Counted from the first letter of the stretch, positions 8,903 through 18,783 are shown. The stretch is DNA of 64,000 nt from Sphingomonas sp. (GCA_021732445.1 JAKFUZ010000006.1:223631-287630), one strand, 5' to 3'. The notes: generated from the letters alone by a model not told the origin. Translations and numbers: made by a program.

Positions 8903-10687
8903 TCATCGCTTTGTCGCCCGGGGCTTGGCGGCCGGTTTGCCCGCCTGGCCGGCGGTCGGCGTCATCAATTCGGGGTGGCGCGCATAGAGCAGGCGTTGCT
9001 GCAAAATAGTCAGCGTGTTCGACGTGATCCAGTAAATCTGCAGGCCCACCGCAAATGGCGCCATCATGAACATCATCATCCAGGGCATGATGGCGAACAC
9101 CTGCTTTTGCGCTTCATCCATGGGCGCCGGGTTCAGCTTGAACTGAAAGAACATCGAAATGCCAAGGATGATCGGCACCACGCCAATCGCGATGAGCGCC
9201 GGCGGGCTGAACGGCAGCAGGCCAAACAGGTTGATGGGGGTGAGCGGATCGGGCGCTGACAGATCCCGCAGCCAGCCGACAAACGGCTGGTGCCGCATTT
9301 CGATGGTGAGGATCAGCACCTTGTACAGCGCGTACATGATGGGGATTTGCAGCAGTGTTGGCCCGCACCCGGCCAGCGGGTTCACCCCTTCGGCCTTGTA
9401 GAGCGCCATGATTTCCTGCTGCTGGCGCGGCTTGTCGTCCTTGTAGCGCTCCTGCACCGCCTTCATCTTTGGCTGGATCGCCTTCATCTTCGCCATTGAG
9501 GCAAACTGGCGCTGGGCAATCGGGAACAGAAGGCCGCGGATGGTGATGGTCAGCACGATGATGGCGACACCGAAATTGCCGATGAGCTTGAACAGGAATT
9601 CAAGATAATAGAAAATCGGCTTTTCGACGATGCGGAACCAGCCCCAGTCGATCGCCTTGTCAAAATTGGCGATGCCGCCATCGTCCTGATACTGGTCGAT
9701 CAGCCGCACTTCCTTGGCGCCGGCAAAAAAGCGGCTTGATTGCGTGGCTTGCTTGCCCGGCGCGATGACCTTGGCCTGGGTCGTGAAGTCGGCCTGATAC
9801 ACATCGCCGGCCGCGCCGCGAAACCCTGCATGGACCTGCGCCTGCTGGTCAGGCACCAGCGCTGCCAGCCAGTAAATGTCGCTGAAACCCAGCCAGCCGC
9901 CCTGATGGTCAAAATAATTGGCACCGGGTTTTGCGTTTGAGCCCCAGATTTTGCCAAAGAAGCTGGCATCTTTGCCGGCAAGATTTGGGTAGCCGATATC
10001 ATAATTCGCGCCTGAGCCGAACACGCCAACCGGGCCGACATGGTTGGTCCAGGTGTCGATATCCTTGGGCGCGCCCGTCCGCGAGATGAGCCCGAACGCC
10101 TGCACCTTCACAGGGTGCGCCGTCGGATTGCCTACGGACTGCGTAATCGCAAACATATATTGCGGGTCAACCGCGATGCGGATCTGGAACGTCACCCCTT
10201 CCGGGCTGGTCCAGCCAAGCGTAACCGGTCGGGCAGGGGTGAGGGTCGCCGCGTCTGCGCGCCACAGGCTGTTGCTGTCGGGCAGGGTGGTGCCCGTGCC
10301 CGTCCAGCCGAAGCGGGCGAAATAGGCATGTTCGGTGCCCGATGGCGAGAGCAGCCGCACCGGCGCTGCATTCTTCTCGATTGTTTCGCGGTGGCGCAGC
10401 AACACAAGATCGTCGATGCGCGCGCCTTTCAGGTTGATCGACCCCTTAAGCGTGGCTGAGGTGATGGCCAGGCGCGGCGTTTCGGCCAGCACGAGCTTGC
10501 GGTCGCGCACCGCGACCGTGCCCTCGGCGGGCAGAGCCGGGGTGCTTGGCGCCGCAGTTCTGGCTTGCGCCGTCACGGCGGGCTTGGGCGCAGGCGGCGC
10601 AATGCGGCTCGCAATGAACGGCCAGCCAAGCAGGATCAGCCCGGCGATGATCGCGAACAGCACGATATTGCGATTGTCTTCACTCAC
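8903..10687 (-). CDS. yidC: Membrane protein insertase YidC
   Basis: 594 residues, the long Gram-negative form. One N-terminal transmembrane helix (IVLFAIIAGLILLGWPF) is followed by a large periplasmic beta domain and a C-terminal five-helix core. The conserved groove Arg lies in TITIRGLLFP, and the cytoplasmic hairpin MKAIQPKMKAVQERYKDD is present. The basic tail ends KPRATKR. YidC inserts and folds inner-membrane proteins alone or with SecYEG. It is flanked by yidD upstream and engB downstream. Confidence 0.98.
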   Translation of the reverse strand: MSEDNRNIVLFAIIAGLILLGWPFIASRIAPPAPKPAVTAQARTAAPSTPALPAEGTVAVRDRKLVLAETPRLAITSATLKGSINLKGARIDDLVLLRHRETIEKNAAPVRLLSPSGTEHAYFARFGWTGTGTTLPDSNSLWRADAATLTPARPVTLGWTSPEGVTFQIRIAVDPQYMFAITQSVGNPTAHPVKVQAFGLISRTGAPKDIDTWTNHVGPVGVFGSGANYDIGYPNLAGKDASFFGKIWGSNAKPGANYFDHQGGWLGFSDIYWLAALVPDQQAQVHAGFRGAAGDVYQADFTTQAKVIAPGKQATQSSRFFAGAKEVRLIDQYQDDGGIANFDKAIDWGWFRIVEKPIFYYLEFLFKLIGNFGVAIIVLTITIRGLLFPIAQRQFASMAKMKAIQPKMKAVQERYKDDKPRQQQEIMALYKAEGVNPLAGCGPTLLQIPIMYALYKVLILTIEMRHQPFVGWLRDLSAPDPLTPINLFGLLPFSPPALIAIGVVPIILGISMFFQFKLNPAPMDEAQKQVFAIMPWMMMFMMAPFAVGLQIYWITSNTLTILQQRLLYARHPELMTPTAGQAGKPAAKPRATKR

Positions 10688-10715
10688 TTGGGCAACCCCG
10701 ATTCATTGTCCTGGC

Positions 10716-10928
10716 TCACGGGACCGGATCATAGCCATGGCCGCCCCATGGGTGGCACCGCGCAATCCGCCTGATCGCCAGCCACCCGCCTTTAACTGCG
10801 CCATAGCGGCCCAGTGCCTCGATTGCATAGGCCGAACATGACGGCGCATAGCGGCATGACGGGGGCAGGATAACGGATGGCCCCAATTGCCAGGCCCGTG
10901 CCAGCCCGATGAGCAGTCGCGCTATCAC
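10716..10928 (-). CDS. yidD: Membrane protein insertion efficiency factor YidD
   Basis: 70 residues with the full family signature: [14 protein letters not shown] and [14 protein letters not shown]. YidD is a small membrane-associated protein that supports YidC-dependent insertion. Its ATG overlaps the rnpA stop codon in an ATGA arrangement (10925-10928), so translation is coupled; yidC follows 28 bp downstream. Confidence 0.95.
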   Translation of the reverse strand: MIARLLIGLARAWQLGPSVILPPSCRYAPSCSAYAIEALGRYGAVKGGWLAIRRIARCHPWGGHGYDPVP

Positions 10929-11389
10929 CGGGCGATCTTTGCCAGCGCCTTGAGCAGTTCCGCCCGCAGCAGCGCAAAGTCGCGCTCCACACCGCCAGCG
11001 CGCCCGATCAACACATGGTCCGCGCCGGCAAGTCCGGCTTGCGGCAGAATTTCGCGCGCCAGTGCCCGCAGGCGCCGCTTCATGCGGTTGCGCACCACCG
11101 CGCCGCCAATTTTTTTGGTAACGGTGTAGCCGATTCGCATCACGGCCGAGCCATCATTGCGGGGCCGGGCGAGCAGAACAAAGCCCGGCATCGGCGCGCG
11201 TTTTCCCCCATTTGCCGCCAGAAAATCCCGGCGCTGGGTAAGCGTTATCAGGCCGAGAGCGTCTTGCGGCCGCGCGCGCGGCGTGCGCGCAGCACCTTGC
11301 GACCGCCCACCGTTGCCATCCGCGCGCGGAAGCCGTGGCGGCGTGCACGCACCAGATTGCTCGGTTGAAAGGTCCGCTTCATCACTCAT
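10925..11389 (-). CDS. rnpA: Ribonuclease P protein component
   Basis: The C-terminal ~110 residues are Rnp[26 protein letters not shown] and the RNR region [11 protein letters not shown]. It forms the protein cofactor of RNase P for tRNA 5' processing. The start is unusual. After the rpmH stop there is no ATG, GTG or TTG before the essential N-terminal motif, only CTG (11251) and ATA (11248). The frame instead stays open through the whole of rpmH to an ATG at 11389, 7 nt upstream of the rpmH ATG. The start given here is that ATG; a CTG or ATA start giving a ~109-residue protein is the alternative. The end overlaps yidD by 4 bp. Confidence 0.88.
   Translation of the reverse strand: MSDEADLSTEQSGACTPPRLPRADGNGGRSQGAARTPRARPQDALGLITLTQRRDFLAANGGKRAPMPGFVLLARPRNDGSAVMRIGYTVTKKIGGAVVRNRMKRRLRALAREILPQAGLAGADHVLIGRAGGVERDFALLRAELLKALAKIAR
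11248..11382 (-). CDS. rpmH: 50S ribosomal protein L34
   Basis: 44 codons, starting [12 protein letters not shown] and ending GRKTLSA, the canonical L34 sequence; it is a component of the large ribosomal subunit. An AGGGA ribosome binding site ends 7 nt before this ATG, an ideal distance. The gene heads the rpmH-rnpA-yidD-yidC-engB run and lies entirely inside the upstream extension of the rnpA frame. Confidence 0.98.
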   Translation of the reverse strand: MKRTFQPSNLVRARRHGFRARMATVGGRKVLRARRARGRKTLSA

Positions 11390-11407
11390 TCCCTGATCAA
11401 CAAAATG

Positions 11408-11431
11408 AAAAAAGCCGCCAGAAGCGGCGGC
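11408..11431 (-). terminator. Rho-independent terminator
   Basis: GCCGCC at 11414-11419 pairs with GGCGGC at 11426-11431 around a 6-nt loop. On the minus strand the stem is followed by six U (AAAAAA at 11408-11413 on the plus strand). It closes the transcript of the PGPGW-type gene upstream and insulates rpmH. Confidence 0.8.
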
Positions 11432-11469
11432 AAAATGCTCGTCGCAATTATGCCAGGACGCTGGCTGTG

Positions 11470-11793
11470 TCAACCTTGTTGCGTCGATGCGGGCCGGGGC
11501 ACGGCGCGCGCCGCATCTCGCGCCTTACGGCGTTTTGCGCTTGGCCGCCGCAGGCCGATATCGGCGATTTGGCCGATCCGAGGCCACCGTTTTGCGGCGC
11601 GGACGAACACCCGCCGTGCCCATGCCGAGTTTTTCAGCATCAGCGCAAGGCCCAGCACGAAAACCGGAATGCCGCCCGGCCCCGGAATGATCCCGACAAA
11701 GGGCGCAAGGATGACGAGCAAGGCGCCGATCACCAGCAGCGCAATGCTGACCGCGGGGTTACGCTTGCGGCGGACAGAAGCGGGTTGAACCAT
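11470..11793 (-). CDS. PGPGW-type small transmembrane protein
   Basis: 107 residues from ATG 11793. One long hydrophobic region, AVSIALLVIGALLVILAPFVGIIPGPGG onwards, carries the IIPGPGG signature of the putative PGPGW transmembrane family. A second hydrophobic stretch IPVFVLGLALML follows, then a strongly basic cytoplasmic tail. Function is unknown. It is divergent from yifB, with about 130 bp between the starts. Confidence 0.8.
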   Translation of the reverse strand: MVQPASVRRKRNPAVSIALLVIGALLVILAPFVGIIPGPGGIPVFVLGLALMLKNSAWARRVFVRAAKRWPRIGQIADIGLRRPSAKRRKARDAARAVPRPASTQQG

Positions 11794-11924
11794 TGCCGCA
11801 GATGTGGGGGCGGTGTCTTGGATTGGCAAGACGCAAGCCGCGGCGCTGTGGTGGTTTCGCGGGGCAAGAAACCGGCTATGAACAAGAAATTGCGGTAAGG
11901 CGCAGCAGCGCCAAGCGGGGTGGG

Positions 11925-13433
11925 ATGGTCGCACTGGTATCGACGGTTGCCTATCTGGGGCTTGAGGCGCGCAGCGTCGAGGTTCAGGTGCAGCTTGCGC
12001 CGGGCGTACCCGCCTTCAATGTGGTCGGGCTTGGCGACAAGGCAGTCGCGGAAAGCCGGGAGCGGGTTCGCGCCGCCGTTGCCGCTATGGGCCTTGCGCT
12101 GCCACCCAAGCGGATAACCGTTAATCTGTCGCCGGCGGACCTGCCGAAGGAAGGTTCGCATTATGACCTGCCGATTGCGCTTGGCCTGCTGGGGGCGATG
12201 GGCGTGGTCGATGCCGAAACGCTGGCGGATTATGTGGTCGTCGGCGAACTGGGGCTGGACGGCCGGATAGCGCCGTGCGCTGGGGTGCTGCTGGCCGCGC
12301 TTTACGCAGCGGGGGTGGGCAAGGGGCTGGTGTGTCCGGCCGCGCAAGGCGCAGAAGCTGCCTGGGCCGGCTCGGTCGAAGTGATCGCCGCGCCAGACCT
12401 GTTGTCGCTGCTCAATCATTTCAAGGGGCATGGCCTGCTGGCGGCGCCGCAGCCGGGCGAGGTCGATGCCGCCGATCATGGGCCTGACCTGAGACAGGTA
12501 AGGGGGCAGGAAACGGCCAAGCGCGCGCTTGAGATTGCCGCGGCCGGCGGGCATAACCTGCTGATGGTGGGGCCTCCGGGCGCCGGCAAGTCGCTGCTCG
12601 CATCGTGCCTGCCCGGCATCCTGCCGCCGCTCGATTCGGCTGAGGCGCTGGAAGTGTCGATGGTCGCAAGCGTTGCCGGCACGTTGCAGGGCGGGCGGTT
12701 GACGCGGGCGCGCCCGTTCCGCGCGCCGCATCACAGCGCGTCGATGGCCGCTCTTGTGGGCGGCGGGCTTAAGGTAAAGCCCGGCGAGGTCAGCCTGGCG
12801 CATCTCGGCGTGCTGTTTCTTGATGAACTGCCCGAGTTTCAGCGCGCCGTGCTCGACTCGCTGCGACAGCCTTTGGAAACAGGCACGGTGAGCGTCGCGC
12901 GGGCGAACGCGCACGTCACCTTTCCGGCGCGGGTGCAACTCGTGGCGGCCATGAACCCGTGCCGCTGCGGGCATCTGGGAGATGCAGCGCTTGCGTGTTC
13001 GCGCGCGCCGAAATGCGCGGCGGACTATCAGGCCAAAGTGTCTGGCCCGCTGCTTGACCGCATTGATCTGCATGTCGATGTGCAGCCCGTGTCCGCGATG
13101 GACCTGGTCTTGCCACCGCCGGCCGAAGGATCAGCCGAGGTGGCCGCTCGCGTTGCTGCTGCCCGTGCCGTGCAGACAGCGCGTTATGCCGACACCCCCG
13201 CGCGCACCAACGCGCAAGCCGAAGGTCCGGTGCTCGATGGCTGGTCAGTGCCTGATGCGCCGGGCCGTGCCCTGCTCGCGCAGGCGGCCGAGGCGATGCG
13301 GCTGTCGGCCCGCGGCTATACGCGGGTGCTGCGGGTTGCGCGCACCATTGCCGATCTGGCGGGCGCTGATGCCGTCGGGCGGCTTCACGTCGCCGAAGCG
13401 CTCAGCTACCGGCGGCAAGCCCCCCGCGCCTGA
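11925..13433 (+). CDS. YifB/ComM family Mg-chelatase-like AAA+ ATPase
   Basis: 502 residues from ATG 11925, preceded by a GGGGTGGG stretch. The N-terminal Lon-protease-like domain (AYLGLEARSVEVQV... LSPADLPKEGSHYDLPIAL) is followed by AAA+ motifs: Walker A GPPGAGKS, Walker B VLFLDELPEF, and NPCRCGHLGD. A Mg-chelatase C-terminal domain ends the protein. ComM homologues are helicases that promote branch migration during natural transformation. No competence genes are visible nearby. Confidence 0.93.
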   Translation: MVALVSTVAYLGLEARSVEVQVQLAPGVPAFNVVGLGDKAVAESRERVRAAVAAMGLALPPKRITVNLSPADLPKEGSHYDLPIALGLLGAMGVVDAETLADYVVVGELGLDGRIAPCAGVLLAALYAAGVGKGLVCPAAQGAEAAWAGSVEVIAAPDLLSLLNHFKGHGLLAAPQPGEVDAADHGPDLRQVRGQETAKRALEIAAAGGHNLLMVGPPGAGKSLLASCLPGILPPLDSAEALEVSMVASVAGTLQGGRLTRARPFRAPHHSASMAALVGGGLKVKPGEVSLAHLGVLFLDELPEFQRAVLDSLRQPLETGTVSVARANAHVTFPARVQLVAAMNPCRCGHLGDAALACSRAPKCAADYQAKVSGPLLDRIDLHVDVQPVSAMDLVLPPPAEGSAEVAARVAAARAVQTARYADTPARTNAQAEGPVLDGWSVPDAPGRALLAQAAEAMRLSARGYTRVLRVARTIADLAGADAVGRLHVAEALSYRRQAPRA

Positions 13434-13542
13434 GCCAAGCGGCGCGCTTCGCCCTGGCATATGAGGTCTTAGTGTATGGGAAGGCGCCCGCCGCCGCACC
13501 GGCGCACGCGACCCCGCCGCGCGCACCGGTGCGTGGAAGCCT

Positions 13543-13824
13543 TCAGGCCTTTACGTGCGCCGACAGAAACTTGTTCATTTCAAACATCGTCGCCTTTTTC
13601 TTGCCGAAAATCTTTTCGAGCTTGGCATCGGCCAAAATCTCGCGCTTGTTTTCCGGGTTTTGCAGGTTGTGCTGCTTGATATAAGCCCACACCTTGCTCA
13701 CCACCTCGCTGCGCGGCAGCTTGTCAGCGCCGACAATCGCTGCAAGGTCAGCCGATGGCTGTACTGGCGCGTGGATGCCACCGGTTCTTGGTCCGGCTGC
13801 CTTGGTAACTGCCTCTTTTGCCAT
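13543..13824 (-). CDS. SWIB/MDM2-domain protein
   Basis: 93 residues from ATG 13824, with AGGGAGG upstream. An Ala/Lys-rich N-terminus is followed by a complete SWIB fold: [29 protein letters not shown], then [16 protein letters not shown] and [15 protein letters not shown] is best known from eukaryotic SWI/SNF subunits and from chlamydial proteins associated with topoisomerase. In alphaproteobacteria such stand-alone proteins are common but their role is unsettled; DNA or topoisomerase association is inference only. Confidence 0.9.
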   Translation of the reverse strand: MAKEAVTKAAGPRTGGIHAPVQPSADLAAIVGADKLPRSEVVSKVWAYIKQHNLQNPENKREILADAKLEKIFGKKKATMFEMNKFLSAHVKA

Positions 13825-14046
13825 GCTATCCTCCCTAATCGTAACCGGAAAAAAGAACGTCCGGCTGCCTGGCTGTGCGCCGCCTGGCGGCGCGCGTTTG
13901 CTTCTGCGCCGACTTTTGACAATTGTCACTATTTACAGTGCACTTGCGGCGCGCAATGGTATTGCGGGCCAAACGCGGGTGCTTGCAACACGCCGCGTCG
14001 CGCTGCATGGCGGGGCACGCTGCCGAAGCCAATGGAGAACCGGCGA

Positions 14047-15156
14047 ATGAGGACCCGCGCCGCAGTGGCCTTTGAAGCAAAGCGGCCGCTGGAGATTGTT
14101 GAGCTTGACCTCGAAGGGCCGCAAGCAGGCGAAGTACTGATCGAGATCATGGCAACGGGCATTTGCCATACCGACGCCTACACGCTCGACGGGCTGGATA
14201 GTGAAGGGTTGTTTCCCAGCGTGCTCGGGCATGAAGGCGCAGGCATTGTGCGCGAGGTTGGCGCCGGCGTCACCTCGGTCGTGCCGGGCGATCACGTTAT
14301 CCCGCTCTACACCCCCGAATGTCGCCAGTGTAAGTCGTGCCTCAGCGGCAAGACCAACCTGTGCACGGCGATCCGCGCGACGCAGGGCAAGGGGCTGATG
14401 CCCGATGGCACCAGCCGGTTCAGCTACAAGGGGCACATGGTCCATCATTATATGGGCTGCTCGACCTTTTCGAACTTTACCGTGCTCCCTGAAATTGCCG
14501 TGGCGAAAATCCGCAAAGACGCGCCGTTCCACACGAGTTGCTATGTTGGCTGCGGGGTTACGACGGGGGTGGGGGCCGTGGTAAACACGGCCAAGGTGCG
14601 GCCGGGTGATACCGTAATTGTCTTTGGGCTTGGCGGCATTGGGCTGAATGTGTTGCAGGGCGCGCGGCTGGCCGGGGCCGGCATGGTCGTGGGCGTTGAC
14701 ATCAACCCCGCGCGGGAAAGCTGGGGCACTCGTTTCGGCATGAGCCATTTCGTGAACCCCCGGGCAGTTGATGGCGATCTTGTCGCGCATCTTGTCGCGT
14801 TGACGGAAGGTGGCGCTGACTTCACCTTTGATTGCACCGGCAACACCGATGTGATGCGCCAGGCGCTCGAATGCTGCCACCGCGGATGGGGCGAATCGAT
14901 CATTATCGGCGTGGCCGAAGCCGGCCGGGAAATCAGCACGCGGCCGTTCCAGTTCGTCACCGGGCGGGTATGGAAAGGCACCGCATTTGGCGGCGCGCGC
15001 GGGCGCACCGACGTGCCAAAGATCGTCGACTGGTATATGAACGGTGCAATCGAAATCGACCCGATGATTACGCATGTGCTCAGCCTTGACGAGATCAACA
15101 AAGGTTTTGACCTGATGCACGCCGGCCAGAGCATTCGCAGCGTTGTCGTTTACTGA
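14047..15156 (+). CDS. adhC: S-(hydroxymethyl)glutathione dehydrogenase (class III alcohol dehydrogenase)
   Basis: 369 residues from ATG 14047; an in-frame ATG five codons upstream is an alternative, and GGAG lies between them. Catalytic zinc site residues are [10 protein letters not shown] and GHEGAG; the structural zinc Cys cluster is [17 protein letters not shown]. The Rossmann motif is [17 protein letters not shown]. The enzyme oxidises the glutathione-formaldehyde adduct to S-formylglutathione. A VOC protein follows 41 bp downstream, but no S-formylglutathione hydrolase gene is seen next to it. Confidence 0.95.
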   Translation: MRTRAAVAFEAKRPLEIVELDLEGPQAGEVLIEIMATGICHTDAYTLDGLDSEGLFPSVLGHEGAGIVREVGAGVTSVVPGDHVIPLYTPECRQCKSCLSGKTNLCTAIRATQGKGLMPDGTSRFSYKGHMVHHYMGCSTFSNFTVLPEIAVAKIRKDAPFHTSCYVGCGVTTGVGAVVNTAKVRPGDTVIVFGLGGIGLNVLQGARLAGAGMVVGVDINPARESWGTRFGMSHFVNPRAVDGDLVAHLVALTEGGADFTFDCTGNTDVMRQALECCHRGWGESIIIGVAEAGREISTRPFQFVTGRVWKGTAFGGARGRTDVPKIVDWYMNGAIEIDPMITHVLSLDEINKGFDLMHAGQSIRSVVVY

Positions 15157-15197
15157 CCCCCCGTCGCCACCGCGCGGCACATTCAAGGAGCAAGACG

Positions 15198-15575
15198 ATG
15201 TTTTCGCATGTCATGATAGGGACGAATGACCTTGAAAAGGCCAAGGCCTTTTATGATGCCACACTGGGCGCTCTGGGTGCAAAACCCGGCGTGATGAACG
15301 GTGAGCGCGTGGTGTATATGCACGGCGGCAACCTGTTCCTAGTGACCAAGCCAATCAACGGCGAGCCGGCATGCAGCGCGAATGGCGGCACCATAGGTTT
15401 TGCTGCGGCGTCTCCCGAGCAGGCCGACGCGTGGCACGCCGCAGGCGTCGCGGCGGGCGGTACGTCGATTGAAAACCCGCCCGGCGTTCGTGACGGCTCG
15501 TTTGGGCAGCTCTACCTCGCCTATCTGCGCGATCCGTGCGGCAACAAATTGTGCGCGATGCACCGGATGGGGTGA
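15198..15575 (+). CDS. VOC (glyoxalase/bleomycin resistance) family protein
   Basis: 125 residues beginning MFSHVMIGTNDLEKAKAFYDATL, the typical first beta-alpha-beta-beta-beta module, and ending in YLRDPCGNKLCAMH with the metal-ligand-type positions. An AAGGAG site at 15185-15190 fits the start. Placement behind the formaldehyde dehydrogenase suggests a role in glutathione-linked detoxification, but the substrate is not shown by the sequence. Confidence 0.88.
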   Translation: MFSHVMIGTNDLEKAKAFYDATLGALGAKPGVMNGERVVYMHGGNLFLVTKPINGEPACSANGGTIGFAAASPEQADAWHAAGVAAGGTSIENPPGVRDGSFGQLYLAYLRDPCGNKLCAMHRMG

Positions 15576-15775
15576 GCGCTGGCGCTTTCCAACCCCGCGG
15601 TGGCGGCAACGCGCCATTGAGGGGTTGGGGTGCGTGCTAGGGCATCTCGCGTGTTTTCCAGCCGGCCGGAGCAACCGGGCGACCGCGAAAGCCATGGCCT
15701 GAACCCGCAACGGGCACGCCCTGCGCAGCGGTGTTGCGGCACCCGCCGCTCCCCGCAGGTGCTGGCTGTCGCAAC

Positions 15776-15808
15776 AAAAAAGGCCCGGGGTCAGCCGCCC
15801 CGGGCCTT
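15776..15808 (-). terminator. Strong rho-independent terminator
   Basis: An 11-bp stem, AAGGCCCGGGG (15780-15790) with CCCCGGGCCTT (15798-15808), around a 7-nt loop. On the minus strand it is followed by a run of U (A-run 15776-15781), so it ends the TonB-receptor transcript. Between the VOC gene and this site (15576-15775) the only other structure seen is an inverted repeat, CCAACCCC 15589-15596 with GGGGTTGG 15621-15628. Confidence 0.85.
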
Positions 15809-15865
15809 ATTGCGTTCAGTCACAAAACATACCGAGCGGTGGGCCGCAACCCGCGCGCCAATCGC

Positions 15866-18547
15866 TCAGAACTTGAACCGGATGGTGCCGCCATAGGTTG
15901 CCGGCTGGTTGGGATAGCTCGAAAGGCTGCCTGCCTGCGCGACGGAGGGGAACACAGTGGAGATATAGCGCGCATTGGTTGCGTTGCGCGCCCAGCCCGA
16001 GAGTTCCAGTCCATTGTCGAATTCCAGTGTCGCCGACAGGTTAAGCGAGTTGACCGTACGCGTCAGATTGGGGAGGCCTTCGGCGATGGGCGTGGAACTC
16101 TCATATTGATAGTCGCCGCGCAGCAGCAGTTTCAAATTGCCGGTAAGGTCGCGTGTATAGGTAGCGCCGCCTGAAATCGAGACGGGCGCGATGCCCGCCA
16201 CAGTCCGCCCGGTAAGATCGGTCGGCACGACGCCCAGCGTCGTCGGGTTGATGGCGCTGCCGCCGGGGAAAGAATCATATTTCGCGTCGAGATAGGTCAG
16301 CGCAAAATTCAGCGTCAGCGGGTTGATGATGCGGTAGTTGCCATCAAATTCCAAACCGACCACCGTCTCGCTTGGCGCGTTGCCCAGTATGAAGCCGGTG
16401 CCCGTGAAGATATTGCTCTGGAAGCCAGTCAGACGTTGCTGGAACGCTGCGATGTTGAAGGCACCTCGCGCAAACTGGCCCTTGATGCCGCCTTCGATGA
16501 CGCGGGCCCGCTCAGGCCCGGCAAATCGCGACCCGGCGGTCAGGTTGGGCAGCGCAAGCCCGGCCGTGCGAATGGCCGATGGCGCTGGATTGGTAACCGG
16601 CGATCCGGGGATGAAGTCCGCCGCAAGCGGCCGCGAATCGCGCGAAAGGTTGAACGACGATGCCTTGAAACCGGTGCCATAGGTCAAATAGCCGCTGATA
16701 TTGTCGGTTGCCTTATAGGCCAGCCGCAGGCTGTAGGAGACGTTGCTGTCACGCGTCCGGCCGTCCTCCACCGCATTGGGAAAGTTCAGGAACGGCGGCA
16801 GGAACTGGAACGCCCGCAGCCCGAGCAGCGTGTTTACCGCAGGATTGGTCTGGTTGGCGGCCGCAAATGCGGTGGCACCGGCCTGGATCTGACCGAAAAT
16901 AACCGGCTGGGCCGCTGCAAATGCACCGATCTGTGCCGCCGTTGGCGATGTTCCCGCCGGCAGACCAAGCGCCTGGCCCACACCGCTGGAAATGCCACCT
17001 TGCGTAATCACGGCACGCCCGAGCGCCACAAAGTCGAGCGCTGAGAAGGTGTCGTTGCTGAACGTATCCAGCGAGGAAACCTGCTTGCGGTCGTTGGTGT
17101 AGTTGACGCCGCCGGTAAAGATCAACCGCTCGGTCAGCTTGAAATCGGCACTCCCAAAGAAGGAATACGCGGTGTTGGAGTAGCGAAACCGGTCAAACAC
17201 GCCGCGGCCCTGCTGAAAGGCCGAGCCCGGCTGAACGCCGAACGGTGCAAGCGATGCTTCAAGCCCCGCAACAATGGTGCTGCCCGGCACGCCGCGTGCA
17301 AACAATGCGGGGTTAATGAGGCCACCGGCATAGCTGCGGAAATCCCGCCCGAAGGTCAGATCGTCGGTCGTGCGAATGTTTTCGCGGAAATAATAGGCGC
17401 CGGCCAGAAAGTTGAAGCGCCCGTCAAAATCTGACGAGATGCGGAATTCACTGGTGTAGGTGCCGATCCGCTGCGTAGCGAGGTTGCTGCCGATAAGATC
17501 GGCGCTGGTGAAATCGGAATCCTGGTTAGTCGTGGACTGCACTTCGCGATAGGCGTTGATCGACGTAATCGAGAACTGGCCAAGCGAATAATCGCTCTGC
17601 AGCGAAACACCATAATTCTTGATGTTGTTGGTCGACGGCAGGTTGCTGAAAATACGGCCGCTGAACGGATTTGCCGCGTCCAGATTTCCGCCGATTGCCC
17701 TGACGATGCCGCCCGTCGGCCCGTTCACCACATTGATGACCGCGCAGCACACCTCGTCGATCTGGTCAAAATCACCGATCAGGCGGAACTTCGCTTTTGA
17801 GCTGGGCTGGAACAGCAACTGGGTGCGAAAGCCATAGCGATCGCGGTTGCTGGCGTTCTGGTTCAGCGCAACATCGCGAACATAGCCATCGCGCTTGTTG
17901 AAATTTCCCGAAACTTCAAAGGCCAGCGTGTCGGTGATGGGGCCCGTAATATTTCCCTTGAACACCAAGGCGTTGTAGTTGCCGTAAGTCCCCTCAAGTT
18001 CGCCCTTCCACTTGAAGCTCGGCTCTGCGGTGACGATGCTGATGATGCCGGCCGATGCGTTTTTGCCAAACAGGGTGGATTGCGGGCCGCGCAGCACTTC
18101 CACGCGCTTCAGATTGGGCAGATCGGCGATTTGTGCAGCCGAGCGCGAGCGATACACGCCGTCGATGAACACACCCACCGATGGTTCGATACCGGCATTG
18201 TTGGCGCCGTTGCCAAAGCCGCGGATGATGAAATTGGTGTTGGCCGACGTCTGGAGCTGGGCAACGCGCAGCGACGGAATTACCGTCTGAAGATCAAGCA
18301 AATCGCGAATCTGCGCCTGTTCAATGGTGGCGCCGGTCGTCACCGACACCGCGATTGGCGTGTCGAGCAATGTCGTTTCGCGCTTGGTTGCGGTGATGAC
18401 GATGTCTTGCGAAGGATCGTCCGCCTGGTCGCTTGCCTGATCATCGGCCTGTGCCGGAGTTTGCGCCGCAGGGGCCGCCTGCGCAAATGCGGGGCCGGCA
18501 TAAAACAGGGCAATTGCCGATATGGCGAGCAGCTCAACCTTTTTCAT
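15866..18547 (-). CDS. TonB-dependent outer-membrane receptor
   Basis: 893 residues. A signal peptide ends near GPAFAQA; the TonB box DIVITATKRE lies near residue 50; the plug domain (LLDLQTVIPSLRV, RGFGNG, VFIDGVYRSRS, VEVLRGPQSTLFGKNASAG) is followed by a 22-strand-type barrel ending in a terminal Phe (RFKF). A GAGGTG site precedes the ATG. The plug resembles sphingomonad receptors for organic substrates rather than siderophores, but the ligand is not determinable. It is flanked by unrelated genes and may be an orphan transporter. Confidence 0.93.
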   Translation of the reverse strand: MKKVELLAISAIALFYAGPAFAQAAPAAQTPAQADDQASDQADDPSQDIVITATKRETTLLDTPIAVSVTTGATIEQAQIRDLLDLQTVIPSLRVAQLQTSANTNFIIRGFGNGANNAGIEPSVGVFIDGVYRSRSAAQIADLPNLKRVEVLRGPQSTLFGKNASAGIISIVTAEPSFKWKGELEGTYGNYNALVFKGNITGPITDTLAFEVSGNFNKRDGYVRDVALNQNASNRDRYGFRTQLLFQPSSKAKFRLIGDFDQIDEVCCAVINVVNGPTGGIVRAIGGNLDAANPFSGRIFSNLPSTNNIKNYGVSLQSDYSLGQFSITSINAYREVQSTTNQDSDFTSADLIGSNLATQRIGTYTSEFRISSDFDGRFNFLAGAYYFRENIRTTDDLTFGRDFRSYAGGLINPALFARGVPGSTIVAGLEASLAPFGVQPGSAFQQGRGVFDRFRYSNTAYSFFGSADFKLTERLIFTGGVNYTNDRKQVSSLDTFSNDTFSALDFVALGRAVITQGGISSGVGQALGLPAGTSPTAAQIGAFAAAQPVIFGQIQAGATAFAAANQTNPAVNTLLGLRAFQFLPPFLNFPNAVEDGRTRDSNVSYSLRLAYKATDNISGYLTYGTGFKASSFNLSRDSRPLAADFIPGSPVTNPAPSAIRTAGLALPNLTAGSRFAGPERARVIEGGIKGQFARGAFNIAAFQQRLTGFQSNIFTGTGFILGNAPSETVVGLEFDGNYRIINPLTLNFALTYLDAKYDSFPGGSAINPTTLGVVPTDLTGRTVAGIAPVSISGGATYTRDLTGNLKLLLRGDYQYESSTPIAEGLPNLTRTVNSLNLSATLEFDNGLELSGWARNATNARYISTVFPSVAQAGSLSSYPNQPATYGGTIRFKF

Positions 18548-18783
18548 TGCGTAAACACCTCTCCTGGGCCGCCGATCCGGATCTTTGCCCGATGGCGGAG
18601 ACGATCATTATGGACAGCCTTGAATCTAGCGTTGGTGGAATCGTTCCGTCAATCAAAGATGCTCGGATTTCTGCGGACTTGCACGATTGTTGCCCAAATG
18701 AGACAGTTGCATTCAAGGACTGATCTGGCCCTAAATGGCGCGTGCCGTAGCGTCGGCCGCGAATCACCCGGAACGGAGAACCA

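Noticed and set aside
13933..15186. A 417-codon minus-strand open frame
   Set aside because: Exactly antisense to adhC, no family resemblance.
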